From contig NZ_JAESWB010000165.1 in the NCBI RefSeq assembly GCF_016765675.1, positions 26,373 through 90,372 of the forward strand: DNA of 64,000 nucleotides. Direction: 5' to 3'. The stretch's first letter is position 1. Every line of letters begins with the position of its first letter. Below the pieces are notes generated by a model, which saw only the letters and a program-made list of their open reading frames with translations, was not told the DNA's origin and searched no databases. Shown one piece after another: positions 52,295-59,918 of the stretch. Both the position numbers and the translations under genes were made by a program. The DNA comes from Neobacillus paridis. Lineage in GTDB: Bacteria; Bacillota; Bacilli; Bacillales; Cytobacillaceae.

Positions 52295-54007
52295 CTATTT
52301 TGTTGCTTGGTGCACAGCTTCGATTACTTGACTCGTGGTTTGCATTTGCAGCACGGTCTTGGTAAGCTCCTCCATAGCCGTTTTTTTCAATTTGCGAATT
52401 TGTGAACGTGCTCTCAGAATCGATGTAGCACTCATTGAAAATTCGTCAAGACCGAGACCAAGAAGAAGTGGAATGGCGGTTTCATCGCCGGCCATTTCGC
52501 CGCACATACCTGCCCATTTTCCTTCAGCATGGGCTGCATCAATTACCATCTTTACCAATCTTAAAATCGATGGGCTGTATGGCTGATACAGGTAAGATAC
52601 ACCCTGATTCATGCGGTCCGCAGCCATCGTGTATTGAATCAAGTCGTTGGTACCGATGCTGAAGAAATCAACCTCTTTAGCAAATTGATCAGCTAACACG
52701 GCTGTAGAAGGGATTTCCACCATGATTCCCAGTTCAATCTGGTCGGAAACCTGCTGCCCGTCCGCAAGCAGTTTCTGTTTTTCCTCGGTAAATATTTTCT
52801 TTGCCTCCCGGAACTCATCAAGGGTTGCAATCATCGGGAACATAATTTTTAAATTGCCATAATTGCTGGCCCGCAGCAAGGCACGCAGCTGTGTCCGAAA
52901 AATATCCTGTTCGATTAAACATAAACGGATCGCCCGAACCCCCAAAAACGGATTCAGTTCTTCCGGCAAACTCAAGTAAGGAAGTTTTTTGTCACCGCCG
53001 ATGTCCAATGTCCGAATGACAACCGGCTTGCCATTTAAGCCTTCAAGAACAGCTTTATAGGCATTAAATTGCTCCTCCTCCGAAGGTAGTTGATCCCTGC
53101 CCATGTAGAGGAATTCTGTTCTGAAAAGCCCGACTCCTTCGCCACCATTTTCGATGACCGCCTTTAAATCGTTGGGTGAACCAATGTTGGCCACTAGTTC
53201 AACATGGTGATTATCCGCAGAAATCGTTTTTTCGTTTACTAGCTTGGCCCATTCTGCTTTTTGCAGCTCATATTGTTCAGAGATTTTACCGTACTCCTCA
53301 ACCAGGTCAGCTGCAGGGTTAATATGCACTTCCCCCTTTAGACCATCGACAATGACCAAATCGCCATTTTTTATTTCGGCTGTTGCTGTTTTTGTTCCAA
53401 CGACTGCAGGAATTTCCAGTGAACGGGCCATAATCGCCGAATGCGAGGTCCGACCGCCAATATCGGTTGCAAATCCTTTTACAAACTGACGGTTTAATTG
53501 TGCAGTATCAGATGGTGTTAAGTCATTGGCAATCACCACAACTTCTTCAGAAATCATGCTTGGATTCGGTATTTGAACCCCCAGCAGGTGGGACAGAACA
53601 CGCTTCGTCACATCACGGATATCCGCTGCCCGTTCCTTCATATAGTCGTTATCCATTTGCTCGAACATGCTGACAAACATGTCTGCTGTTTCTTTGAGGG
53701 CGGCTTCTGCATTCGTCTTTTCTCCAGTTATTTTTTCTTCGATCGGTCCAGTTAGCTCAGGATCGCTTAAAACGAGCAAATGTGCCTCAAAAATCGCTGC
53801 CTTATCGGCGCCCAATTTTTCTGCAGCATGACTTTGAATTAATTTTAACTCTTCCTTTGATTTTTCCAGTGCCGTACGAAACCGTTCTACTTCTGCATTT
53901 CCATCGTCAACGGTCTGTTTTTCAAAAGACAGATCAGGTTCAACCAGCAGGTAGGCTTTGGCAATCGCAATTCCGTTAGAGGCAGCTATTCCTTTTAAAG
54001 ATTCCAT
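52295..54007 (-). CDS. ptsI: PTS enzyme I
   Basis: Cytoplasmic phosphotransferase that passes phosphate from PEP to HPr. 570 residues; active-site His189 in [20 protein letters not shown]-site signatures [17 protein letters not shown] and the C-terminal [19 protein letters not shown] and GMCGEMAGD. Its ATG shares a base with the ptsH stop codon. It is normally downstream of ptsG in Bacillus; here it follows nagB. Confidence 0.97.
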   Translation of the reverse strand: MESLKGIAASNGIAIAKAYLLVEPDLSFEKQTVDDGNAEVERFRTALEKSKEELKLIQSHAAEKLGADKAAIFEAHLLVLSDPELTGPIEEKITGEKTNAEAALKETADMFVSMFEQMDNDYMKERAADIRDVTKRVLSHLLGVQIPNPSMISEEVVVIANDLTPSDTAQLNRQFVKGFATDIGGRTSHSAIMARSLEIPAVVGTKTATAEIKNGDLVIVDGLKGEVHINPAADLVEEYGKISEQYELQKAEWAKLVNEKTISADNHHVELVANIGSPNDLKAVIENGGEGVGLFRTEFLYMGRDQLPSEEEQFNAYKAVLEGLNGKPVVIRTLDIGGDKKLPYLSLPEELNPFLGVRAIRLCLIEQDIFRTQLRALLRASNYGNLKIMFPMIATLDEFREAKKIFTEEKQKLLADGQQVSDQIELGIMVEIPSTAVLADQFAKEVDFFSIGTNDLIQYTMAADRMNQGVSYLYQPYSPSILRLVKMVIDAAHAEGKWAGMCGEMAGDETAIPLLLGLGLDEFSMSATSILRARSQIRKLKKTAMEELTKTVLQMQTTSQVIEAVHQATK

Positions 54008-54273
54008 TATTTCGCAATACCTTCTTTCATCATCATTTCCTCCAGAGCTTTTAAGGCATCATTAGCATCACTGCCTTCAGCCGAGATGATAATGTCTGCC
54101 CCCTTGCTAATGCCTAAAGACATGACGCCCATAATCGATTTTAAATTGACGGTTTTTTCCTTATATTGTAAATTGATATTCGAATTAAATTTACTGGCCG
54201 TTTGAACTAATAATGATGCCGGACGTGCATGAATACCTGTATCTGAAGTTACGTTAAATTGTTTTTCTGCCAT
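54007..54273 (-). CDS. ptsH: Phosphocarrier protein HPr
   Basis: 88-residue phosphocarrier. His15 in TGIHARPAS receives phosphate from enzyme I; Ser46 in [11 protein letters not shown] is the regulatory site phosphorylated by HPr kinase, so this is a true HPr linked to CcpA control rather than a Crh. It lies 25 bases after nagB. Confidence 0.98.
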   Translation of the reverse strand: MAEKQFNVTSDTGIHARPASLLVQTASKFNSNINLQYKEKTVNLKSIMGVMSLGISKGADIIISAEGSDANDALKALEEMMMKEGIAK

Positions 54274-54298
54274 TTTATCTCATTCTCCTATTGTTTAT

Positions 54299-55030
54299 TT
54301 AATTTTTTACACGGGATAGGGCCTCTTCATCAGCAATGATCGTAACAGAGGGATGTTTTTGCAAAATAGAAGCCGGGAAGCCTTCGTTGACCTCGAGATT
54401 TAACAAGTTAAACAACGCCTCACTTTTTTTGCTTCCCGAAGCCAAAAGCAAGATTTCCTTACTCTTCATGATGGTTGCAATCCCCATCGTTATCGCTTTA
54501 GTTGGAACCTCATCCTTATTGGCGAAGAACCTGGAGTTAGCATTGATTGTACTTTGCGTCAGATTAACAACATGAGTTTTCGACTCAAATGAAGCCCCTG
54601 GTTCATTAAAACCAATATGTCCGTTGCTGCCAATCCCCAACAGCTGTAAATCAATTCCGCCGTGTCTTTCAATACATTCTTCATATCGAAGACACTCTTT
54701 TTGAATATCTGCGGCATCTCCGCGCGGTATAAACGTTCTTTCAGGATTAATATCAATATGCTTAAACAACTGATCATTCATAAAATAATGATAGCTATTT
54801 TTATTGGATGCAGCAAGACCAATGTACTCATCTAAGTTAAAGGTGGTCACATCCCGGTAAGACGTACCATTTTTTTGATGATCTTCAATTAAATTTTGAT
54901 AGGTTCCAATCGGTGTACCCCCAGTAGCTAACCCAAGGTTACAATTTGGAAATTGGACGACCTTTTGAATGATATATTCGGCCGCTTTATTACTCATTTC
55001 CTGATAATTTTTCACTTTAATGATTTGCAT
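54299..55030 (-). CDS. nagB: Glucosamine-6-phosphate deaminase
   Basis: Converts glucosamine-6-phosphate to fructose-6-phosphate and ammonia. 243 residues with LGLATGGTPIGTYQNL, FNLDEYIGL (the catalytic Asp lies here), LLGIGSNGHIGFNEPG and AITMGIATIM. It starts next to the nagA stop. Confidence 0.97.
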   Translation of the reverse strand: MQIIKVKNYQEMSNKAAEYIIQKVVQFPNCNLGLATGGTPIGTYQNLIEDHQKNGTSYRDVTTFNLDEYIGLAASNKNSYHYFMNDQLFKHIDINPERTFIPRGDAADIQKECLRYEECIERHGGIDLQLLGIGSNGHIGFNEPGASFESKTHVVNLTQSTINANSRFFANKDEVPTKAITMGIATIMKSKEILLLASGSKKSEALFNLLNLEVNEGFPASILQKHPSVTIIADEEALSRVKN

Positions 55031-56230
55031 TTAGTTGTCCTCCTTTACAAAAGCTTCCACCCCTCTGCAATAGGTCATCTTCACATCCAAGTTTTCGTTA
55101 AGCAGAACGATATCTGCATCCTTTCCTGCAGCTATGCTTCCTTTGCGGTGAAAAATATCCAGTTGCTTAGCAGGGTTAACAGATGCCATTTCAATCACAT
55201 CTTCAAGTGAACATCCGGTAAAGTCGATAATATTTTTTACTGCATGTCCCAGCTTCAAAATACTCCCGGCAAGAGTCCCGTCTTTAAGCACTGCCTTGCC
55301 GTCCTTTACGGTTACATCCTGTCCGCCAAGATCATACTGACCATTTTTCAGGCATTTTGCCCGCATTGAATCGGTGATTAATATCAGGCCGGCTTTTCCT
55401 TTCAGCTTATAAGCCAACCTCACCATCTCGGGGCGTACATGGATGCCATCGACAATCAGTTCAGCCATTAATTTTTCTTCTAAAAGCGCTGCACCTGCGA
55501 CACCCGGCTCACGGTGATGCAGCCCTCTCATTTGGTTAAACAGATGTGTTACGTGATTAGCCCCCATCGCAACAGCGGCAATGACTTCTGAATACGATGC
55601 ATCCGTATGACCAATGGAAGCTATAACGTCATGATCGGTTAAATATTTAATCATTTCCATGCCGCCCGGTCTTTCAGGAGCAAGGGTCACTAACTTAATC
55701 CAACCGTTTGCTAATCTTTGCCACTTTTTAAACACCTCTAGATCAGGGTCAATAATATATTGGCTTGGCTGGGCACCTGCCCTCTTTGCATTTACGAATG
55801 GCCCTTCTAAATGAATCCCTAGTATCTCAGACTTTCCTAGTGCTTGTTCGCTGCTGATATAATTCGCTGCATTTACAATCGCAGATTCTATCTGATTATT
55901 TTCTTGTGTAATGGTGGTAGCTAAAAATGCCGTGGTCCCTTCCTTTGGAAGTGCCGATACGATCGTGTCTAATGCTTCTTTTGTGGCATCCATCGTATCC
56001 GCACCATTCACACCATGAATATGAACATCGATAAAACCAGGAATAGCCTTGTATTCTGAAGGAAGCTTAACAATCCTATATCCTTCCTTATTTGGAAGAT
56101 TAGCGATAGACCCAACTTCTTCGATTTGCTGATTTTTTATTTTGATATATCCATTTTCAATCATTTCATGCTCTGAGTAAATTTGCGGACCTATTAATAA
56201 CACAGGATCATCTTTTGCTGTCACGTTCAT
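55031..56230 (-). CDS. nagA: N-acetylglucosamine-6-phosphate deacetylase
   Basis: Removes acetate from GlcNAc-6-phosphate. Amidohydrolase with GFIDVHIHGVNGADTMDA, LGIHLEGPFVN, SIGHTDA, HLFNQMRGLHHREPG and LITDSMRA. I chose ATG 56230 (399 residues) after AAAGGAAGGA; the frame from 56254 has no other site. It is followed directly by nagB. Confidence 0.96.
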   Translation of the reverse strand: MNVTAKDDPVLLIGPQIYSEHEMIENGYIKIKNQQIEEVGSIANLPNKEGYRIVKLPSEYKAIPGFIDVHIHGVNGADTMDATKEALDTIVSALPKEGTTAFLATTITQENNQIESAIVNAANYISSEQALGKSEILGIHLEGPFVNAKRAGAQPSQYIIDPDLEVFKKWQRLANGWIKLVTLAPERPGGMEMIKYLTDHDVIASIGHTDASYSEVIAAVAMGANHVTHLFNQMRGLHHREPGVAGAALLEEKLMAELIVDGIHVRPEMVRLAYKLKGKAGLILITDSMRAKCLKNGQYDLGGQDVTVKDGKAVLKDGTLAGSILKLGHAVKNIIDFTGCSLEDVIEMASVNPAKQLDIFHRKGSIAAGKDADIVLLNENLDVKMTYCRGVEAFVKEDN

Positions 56231-56297
56231 TCCTTCCTTTCTGGCCCCAATCAACTCGTCAAAGAATTGATTTCCCCATAGTATCGTGTAAAAGATA

Positions 56298-56309
56298 ATG
56301 TCCAGACCG
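56298..56309. promoter_or_regulatory. Possible NagR-like operator upstream of nagA
   Basis: ATGTCCAGACCG resembles the GntR-family NagR/YvoA site (TGGTCTAGACCA) with 8 of 12 matches on the opposite strand, about 70 bases before nagA. No nagR gene is visible here, so this is a weak call. Confidence 0.25.
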
Positions 56310-56368
56310 CTTCCATATGATTCTTTTGGCTATTGAATATTTTTATGTATTCTAACTTTTTCTACGTC

Positions 56369-56833
56369 CTAATGTTCGAGAAGATGGTTTAGAATACTCT
56401 CCAAATCCTCAACCCGTTTTACAGGTAAAAGAAGCCGGCGGCGGTCCGTATCAACAACCAGGTATCCATCCTCAGACAGTTTCATCTCTTTAATCCTATC
56501 ATATTCTGTATAGAACAACCCGTAAAAGAAGCCTTTATCCTTAAAATGGGCCTTTGGAGAACGGATAAACACGTAATAGATAAAGAGAAATGAGGCAATG
56601 AGCAACAGATAATTGTCCCATCCTTTCACCCCACGAAAATAATTCGAAATATACAGGATGATCAGCATTGCGGCAAAAATGAGTTGATCAGCCAGCAGAC
56701 GTTTTCTCAACGGAACAACAAGCTCTGTTTTTCCCTTTAATGAGGGAATAACAGCTGACTCATAGATTAAATATCCTGCCATGACTATGATAAATACCAA
56801 TAAGATTATACCTGTAATGGACATGGTTTGCAC
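56369..56833 (-). CDS. DUF986 (UPF0266) membrane protein
   Basis: A 154-residue membrane protein. Hydrophobic segments near residues 5-25, 50-65 and 75-92 and a soluble tail with EYDRIKEMKLSEDGYLVVDTD. The family (YobD in E. coli) is regularly found next to mannose-family PTS genes and may regulate or assist them, but its function is not established. It follows the IID gene by 69 bases. Confidence 0.85.
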   Translation of the reverse strand: MQTMSITGIILLVFIIVMAGYLIYESAVIPSLKGKTELVVPLRKRLLADQLIFAAMLIILYISNYFRGVKGWDNYLLLIASFLFIYYVFIRSPKAHFKDKGFFYGLFYTEYDRIKEMKLSEDGYLVVDTDRRRLLLPVKRVEDLESILNHLLEH

Positions 56834-56902
56834 CCTTCCATTTTATCCATGTTAATAAGGGAATCGGATAAAGGTCGATTCCCATTGAAATGTTGTGTTC
56901 CT

Positions 56903-57751
56903 TTATCTTAAAATATTTGCCCAATAGCCTAAAATCCCGACTGCAAAGAAGCCTAAAATAATCACAAGCGGGTTAACCTTTTTGCGTAATAACCACATGC
57001 ATAGGAAGGTTAGTGCTAGTGGAACTAGTCCAGGCATTAACTGATCGAGTACGCTTTGAACTGTTGTGATATCAGTTTTTCCAGTCGTAGGGTTCTTCAC
57101 TTTGGAAATGACAAACGGAATATTGACCTTCGTCCATTTATTGACTAGTGCCCCCATGACAAATAGTCCGAGGATCGATGCACCTTCTGTTAATTTTTGC
57201 AGCACATTGCCAGCCATATCTGACACAATATCGGACCCTTTACGGTAACCGTAGGAAACACCCCACCATCTCATGCCAAGGCGGACGGCATTAAAGAGTA
57301 TAAAGAATAATAGCGGCCCTAAAATACTTCCACTTAATGCAATGGATGCTCCAAGTGCAGCAAATACTGGACGGAGTGTTCCCCAGAAAATTGGGTCGCC
57401 AACACCGGCAAGCGGTCCCATTAGACCAACTTTAATCCCGTTAATAGCTGCATCGTCAATTTCTGCTCCGTTGGCTCGTTCTTCTTCCATCGCCAGGGTT
57501 ACGCCGACAATGGGTGCAGCCATAAATGGGTGAGTATTAAAGAATTCATTATGACGTTTCATCGCTTGCTTGCGTTCTTCGCTGCCTTTTGGATATAACC
57601 GTCTAATCGCCGGGGTCATCCCGAAAGCAAAACCTAAGGCCTGCATCCGTTCAAAGTTCCAAGAGCCTTGAAGAAAATTCGAGCGAACAAAGACCCAAAA
57701 TAAATCTTTTTTCGTTAATTTCTTTTGACCTGTTGTCATTTCAGTACTCAT
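56903..57751 (-). CDS. Mannose-family PTS, IID component
   Basis: Membrane subunit (282 residues) of the transporter complex with IIC. Contains LTKKDLFWVFVRSNFLQGSWNFERMQALGF at its start, MGPLAGVGDPIFWGTLRP and C-terminal hydrophobic segments, typical of the IID family. The sugar could be mannose, fructose, glucosamine or GlcNAc; nagAB downstream favours an amino sugar. Confidence 0.95.
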   Translation of the reverse strand: MSTEMTTGQKKLTKKDLFWVFVRSNFLQGSWNFERMQALGFAFGMTPAIRRLYPKGSEERKQAMKRHNEFFNTHPFMAAPIVGVTLAMEEERANGAEIDDAAINGIKVGLMGPLAGVGDPIFWGTLRPVFAALGASIALSGSILGPLLFFILFNAVRLGMRWWGVSYGYRKGSDIVSDMAGNVLQKLTEGASILGLFVMGALVNKWTKVNIPFVISKVKNPTTGKTDITTVQSVLDQLMPGLVPLALTFLCMWLLRKKVNPLVIILGFFAVGILGYWANILR

Positions 57752-57769
57752 TCCTCAGCCCTCCTTTAC

Positions 57770-58579
57770 TTAATCCAATTCGTCGTCTAAATCGTCATCT
57801 AAGCCGGAATCACCTGCAGGAGCAGCTGCTGCATATTGAGTATTATATTTAGGATGTAGTTGAATAAAGATTAGAGCTAGAACTAAACCAATAACACCTA
57901 ATGCAACAAGATTAAAGTTCGTAAAGGCCGCGACAACGAAACCTAAGAAGAAGAATGGCATTAAATATCCAGCACGCATCATATTAATAACCATCGCATA
58001 ACCAACAACTACGATCATCCCGCCGGCAACGTTTAAGCCGCCTGTGACTACTTCAGGAATCGCATCCAACATATTTCTTACAGCAGACGTTCCAACAGTT
58101 AGAGCAACGACAAGGGCCGGAATAGCAATCCGCATGGCTTGTAATAATAAAGCCGACATATGTAGCCAGTCCATCATCCGCAGGTTGCCTTCTTTTGCGG
58201 CTCTATCGGCACCATGTTGGAAACCAACCGTGATCGTGCGAACAAGAATGGTTAATACTTGGCCGGCAGCAGCAAGTGGAATCGCCAACGCAATACCTGC
58301 ACCAATTTGTTGATGTCCGGCAACAACCAGAATCGTTGAAATAATGGAAGCGAGCGCTGCGTCTGGGGCAACGGCGGCACCAATGTTCATCCAACCGAGA
58401 GCAATCATTTCCAGCGTACCGCCGATGATAATCCCGGTTTTCATATCACCTAAGACTAACCCAATCAGCGTACAGGCGATCAATGGTCTATGAGTCTGGA
58501 ATTCATCCAGGATGGATCCCATACCAGAAATACATGCAACAATAAAGATAAGAACAATTTGAACCCCTGAAATATCCAT
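57770..58579 (-). CDS. Mannose-family PTS, IIC component
   Basis: Sugar-transporting membrane subunit of 269 residues. Many hydrophobic segments with RPLIACTLIGLVLGDMKTGI, GGTLEMIALGWMNIGAA, typical of the family. The C-terminus is very acidic (DSGLDDDLDDELD). Confidence 0.95.
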   Translation of the reverse strand: MDISGVQIVLIFIVACISGMGSILDEFQTHRPLIACTLIGLVLGDMKTGIIIGGTLEMIALGWMNIGAAVAPDAALASIISTILVVAGHQQIGAGIALAIPLAAAGQVLTILVRTITVGFQHGADRAAKEGNLRMMDWLHMSALLLQAMRIAIPALVVALTVGTSAVRNMLDAIPEVVTGGLNVAGGMIVVVGYAMVINMMRAGYLMPFFFLGFVVAAFTNFNLVALGVIGLVLALIFIQLHPKYNTQYAAAAPAGDSGLDDDLDDELD

Positions 58580-58638
58580 TGATATTCCCCCCCAAAAAAG
58601 GTTATTTATTAAAAATTTGCTGAAGTCACAGAATGGGA

Positions 58639-59127
58639 TTAGTCATTAAGTTTTTTTAGAAGTGGCATGAGATCCACTTTGCTATCCGCAATAACTTTGC
58701 GGATTTCTAATTCAATACCGCGTTCATTCAGTTTGTTGAATGCTTCAAGATCCTTCTTGTCTACGGAAACGGCATTGGTGATCATTGTTTTTCCTTCTTT
58801 ATAGGACATGCCGCCAATATTTACACTCTTAATTTCCACCCCTTCCTCAACAACTCGTACGACATCAGTTGGGTTGGTAAATAGTAGCATAACACGGTCG
58901 TTTGCATACTTCGGATTGTTATAAACACGAACAGCTTTATCCACGTCAACTACACTTGCTTTAACCCCTGGAGGTGCGACTTGGGTTAATAATGTTTTTC
59001 GCACGGTATCCTTCGCAACCTCATCACTGACCACGATAATTCGGCTGACTCCAGTTTCCTTTGTCCAAACTGTTGCTACCTGTCCATGGATAAGACGATC
59101 ATCAATCCTTGCTAGAGCAATAATCAT
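58639..59127 (-). CDS. Mannose-family PTS, IIB component
   Basis: Cytoplasmic phosphocarrier of 162 residues. The active His14 lies in RIDDRLIHGQVATVWTKE, the hallmark of the family. It receives phosphate from IIA and passes it to the sugar. A separate IIA gene lies two bases upstream. Confidence 0.96.
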   Translation of the reverse strand: MIIALARIDDRLIHGQVATVWTKETGVSRIIVVSDEVAKDTVRKTLLTQVAPPGVKASVVDVDKAVRVYNNPKYANDRVMLLFTNPTDVVRVVEEGVEIKSVNIGGMSYKEGKTMITNAVSVDKKDLEAFNKLNERGIELEIRKVIADSKVDLMPLLKKLND

Positions 59128-59129
59128 TT

Positions 59130-59552
59130 TTATAAATCCTCCTCATCTTCACTTTGCTGTAGCGTTTTCTTTAAAGATTTGACACCATTGACAGCCGTTT
59201 GAGAAATGGTATCGACTAAAGCTTCAAGTTTACTTCCCCCCCGCTGGGTGAAGCATTCAATTAGCATAGGAAGGTTAACACCTGTAATTATATCCATATT
59301 TTCCTCTTGGGAAATTAAATTAGCTGCAGCATTAAATGGGCTTCCCCCAAATAAGTCGACGAGAAAGAGTACCCCATCTTGAGTATCAAGTTCTCCGATT
59401 GCTTTTTGATATTTATTCTGAAGATCATTCAAACCTTCTCCAGGTTTAAATGTAATAATAGCAACATTTTCCTGCTCGCCAAAGATCATTTCCGCAGATT
59501 TGACAATTTCCCGCGAAAATTGACCGTGGGTTGCGACAACGAGCGCAATCAT
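59130..59552 (-). CDS. Mannose-family PTS, IIA component
   Basis: Cytoplasmic phosphocarrier of 140 residues, phosphorylated by HPr on His9 (VVATHGQFS). FLVDLFGGSPFNAAANLI is typical. First gene after the sigma-54 promoter. Confidence 0.95.
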   Translation of the reverse strand: MIALVVATHGQFSREIVKSAEMIFGEQENVAIITFKPGEGLNDLQNKYQKAIGELDTQDGVLFLVDLFGGSPFNAAANLISQEENMDIITGVNLPMLIECFTQRGGSKLEALVDTISQTAVNGVKSLKKTLQQSEDEEDL

Positions 59553-59600
59553 TCATAAGCCTCCTTCTTGGCTTAACTGCCAGTCTTCATCATTTTATTA

Positions 59601-59618
59601 TGCATAAACCATGCCAAA
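59601..59618 (-). promoter_or_regulatory. Sigma-54 promoter of the sugar operon
   Basis: Minus-strand TTTGGCATGGTTTATGCA fits the -24/-12 pattern, with GG and GC exactly 10 bases apart (TGGCATG, then ATGCA where the consensus has TTGCA). It lies about 50 bases upstream of the IIA gene, whose neighbour encodes a sigma-54 activator. Confidence 0.82.
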
Positions 59619-59758
59619 CTATGTAGTGAAATTAATAGACGCCGTTATCACTCCTTAGAAAACCTTGCTAAGCCGCGATTTTGCTAGTTTTTAAGCTTCT
59701 TAAAGAACTCTCTTCAGTAGAACTGTTTCAATTAATTTTTACATTTTTCGACATAAAC

Positions 59759-59918
59759 AATACACTTTTCTGCAAAAAAGAAAGCGCCAACACGCATCAT
59801 CGGCACTTTTTAATACACTACTTTTAATAATTTTATATTTGATACACTTCGTCTGTTTTGTAGATAATATCTAATACACTTTTTTCATAATCAAAAATAA
59901 ATAATAAAACAGTGTATT
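59759..59918. promoter_or_regulatory. Repeated AATACACT sites, candidate activator-binding region
   Basis: Four direct copies of AATACACT or GATACACT at 59759, 59812, 59841 and 59873, and an inverted AGTGTATT at 59911-59918. The last two form an inverted pair. They lie 140-300 bases upstream of the sigma-54 promoter, the usual place for binding sites of a LevR-type activator. No other gene is in this 364-base gap. Confidence 0.6.
59772..59811 (-). terminator. Terminator after the levR-type regulator
   Basis: Minus-strand AAAGTGCC / GGCGCTTT stem (one wobble) followed by CTTTTTTGC. It insulates the regulator gene from the sugar operon. Confidence 0.7.
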
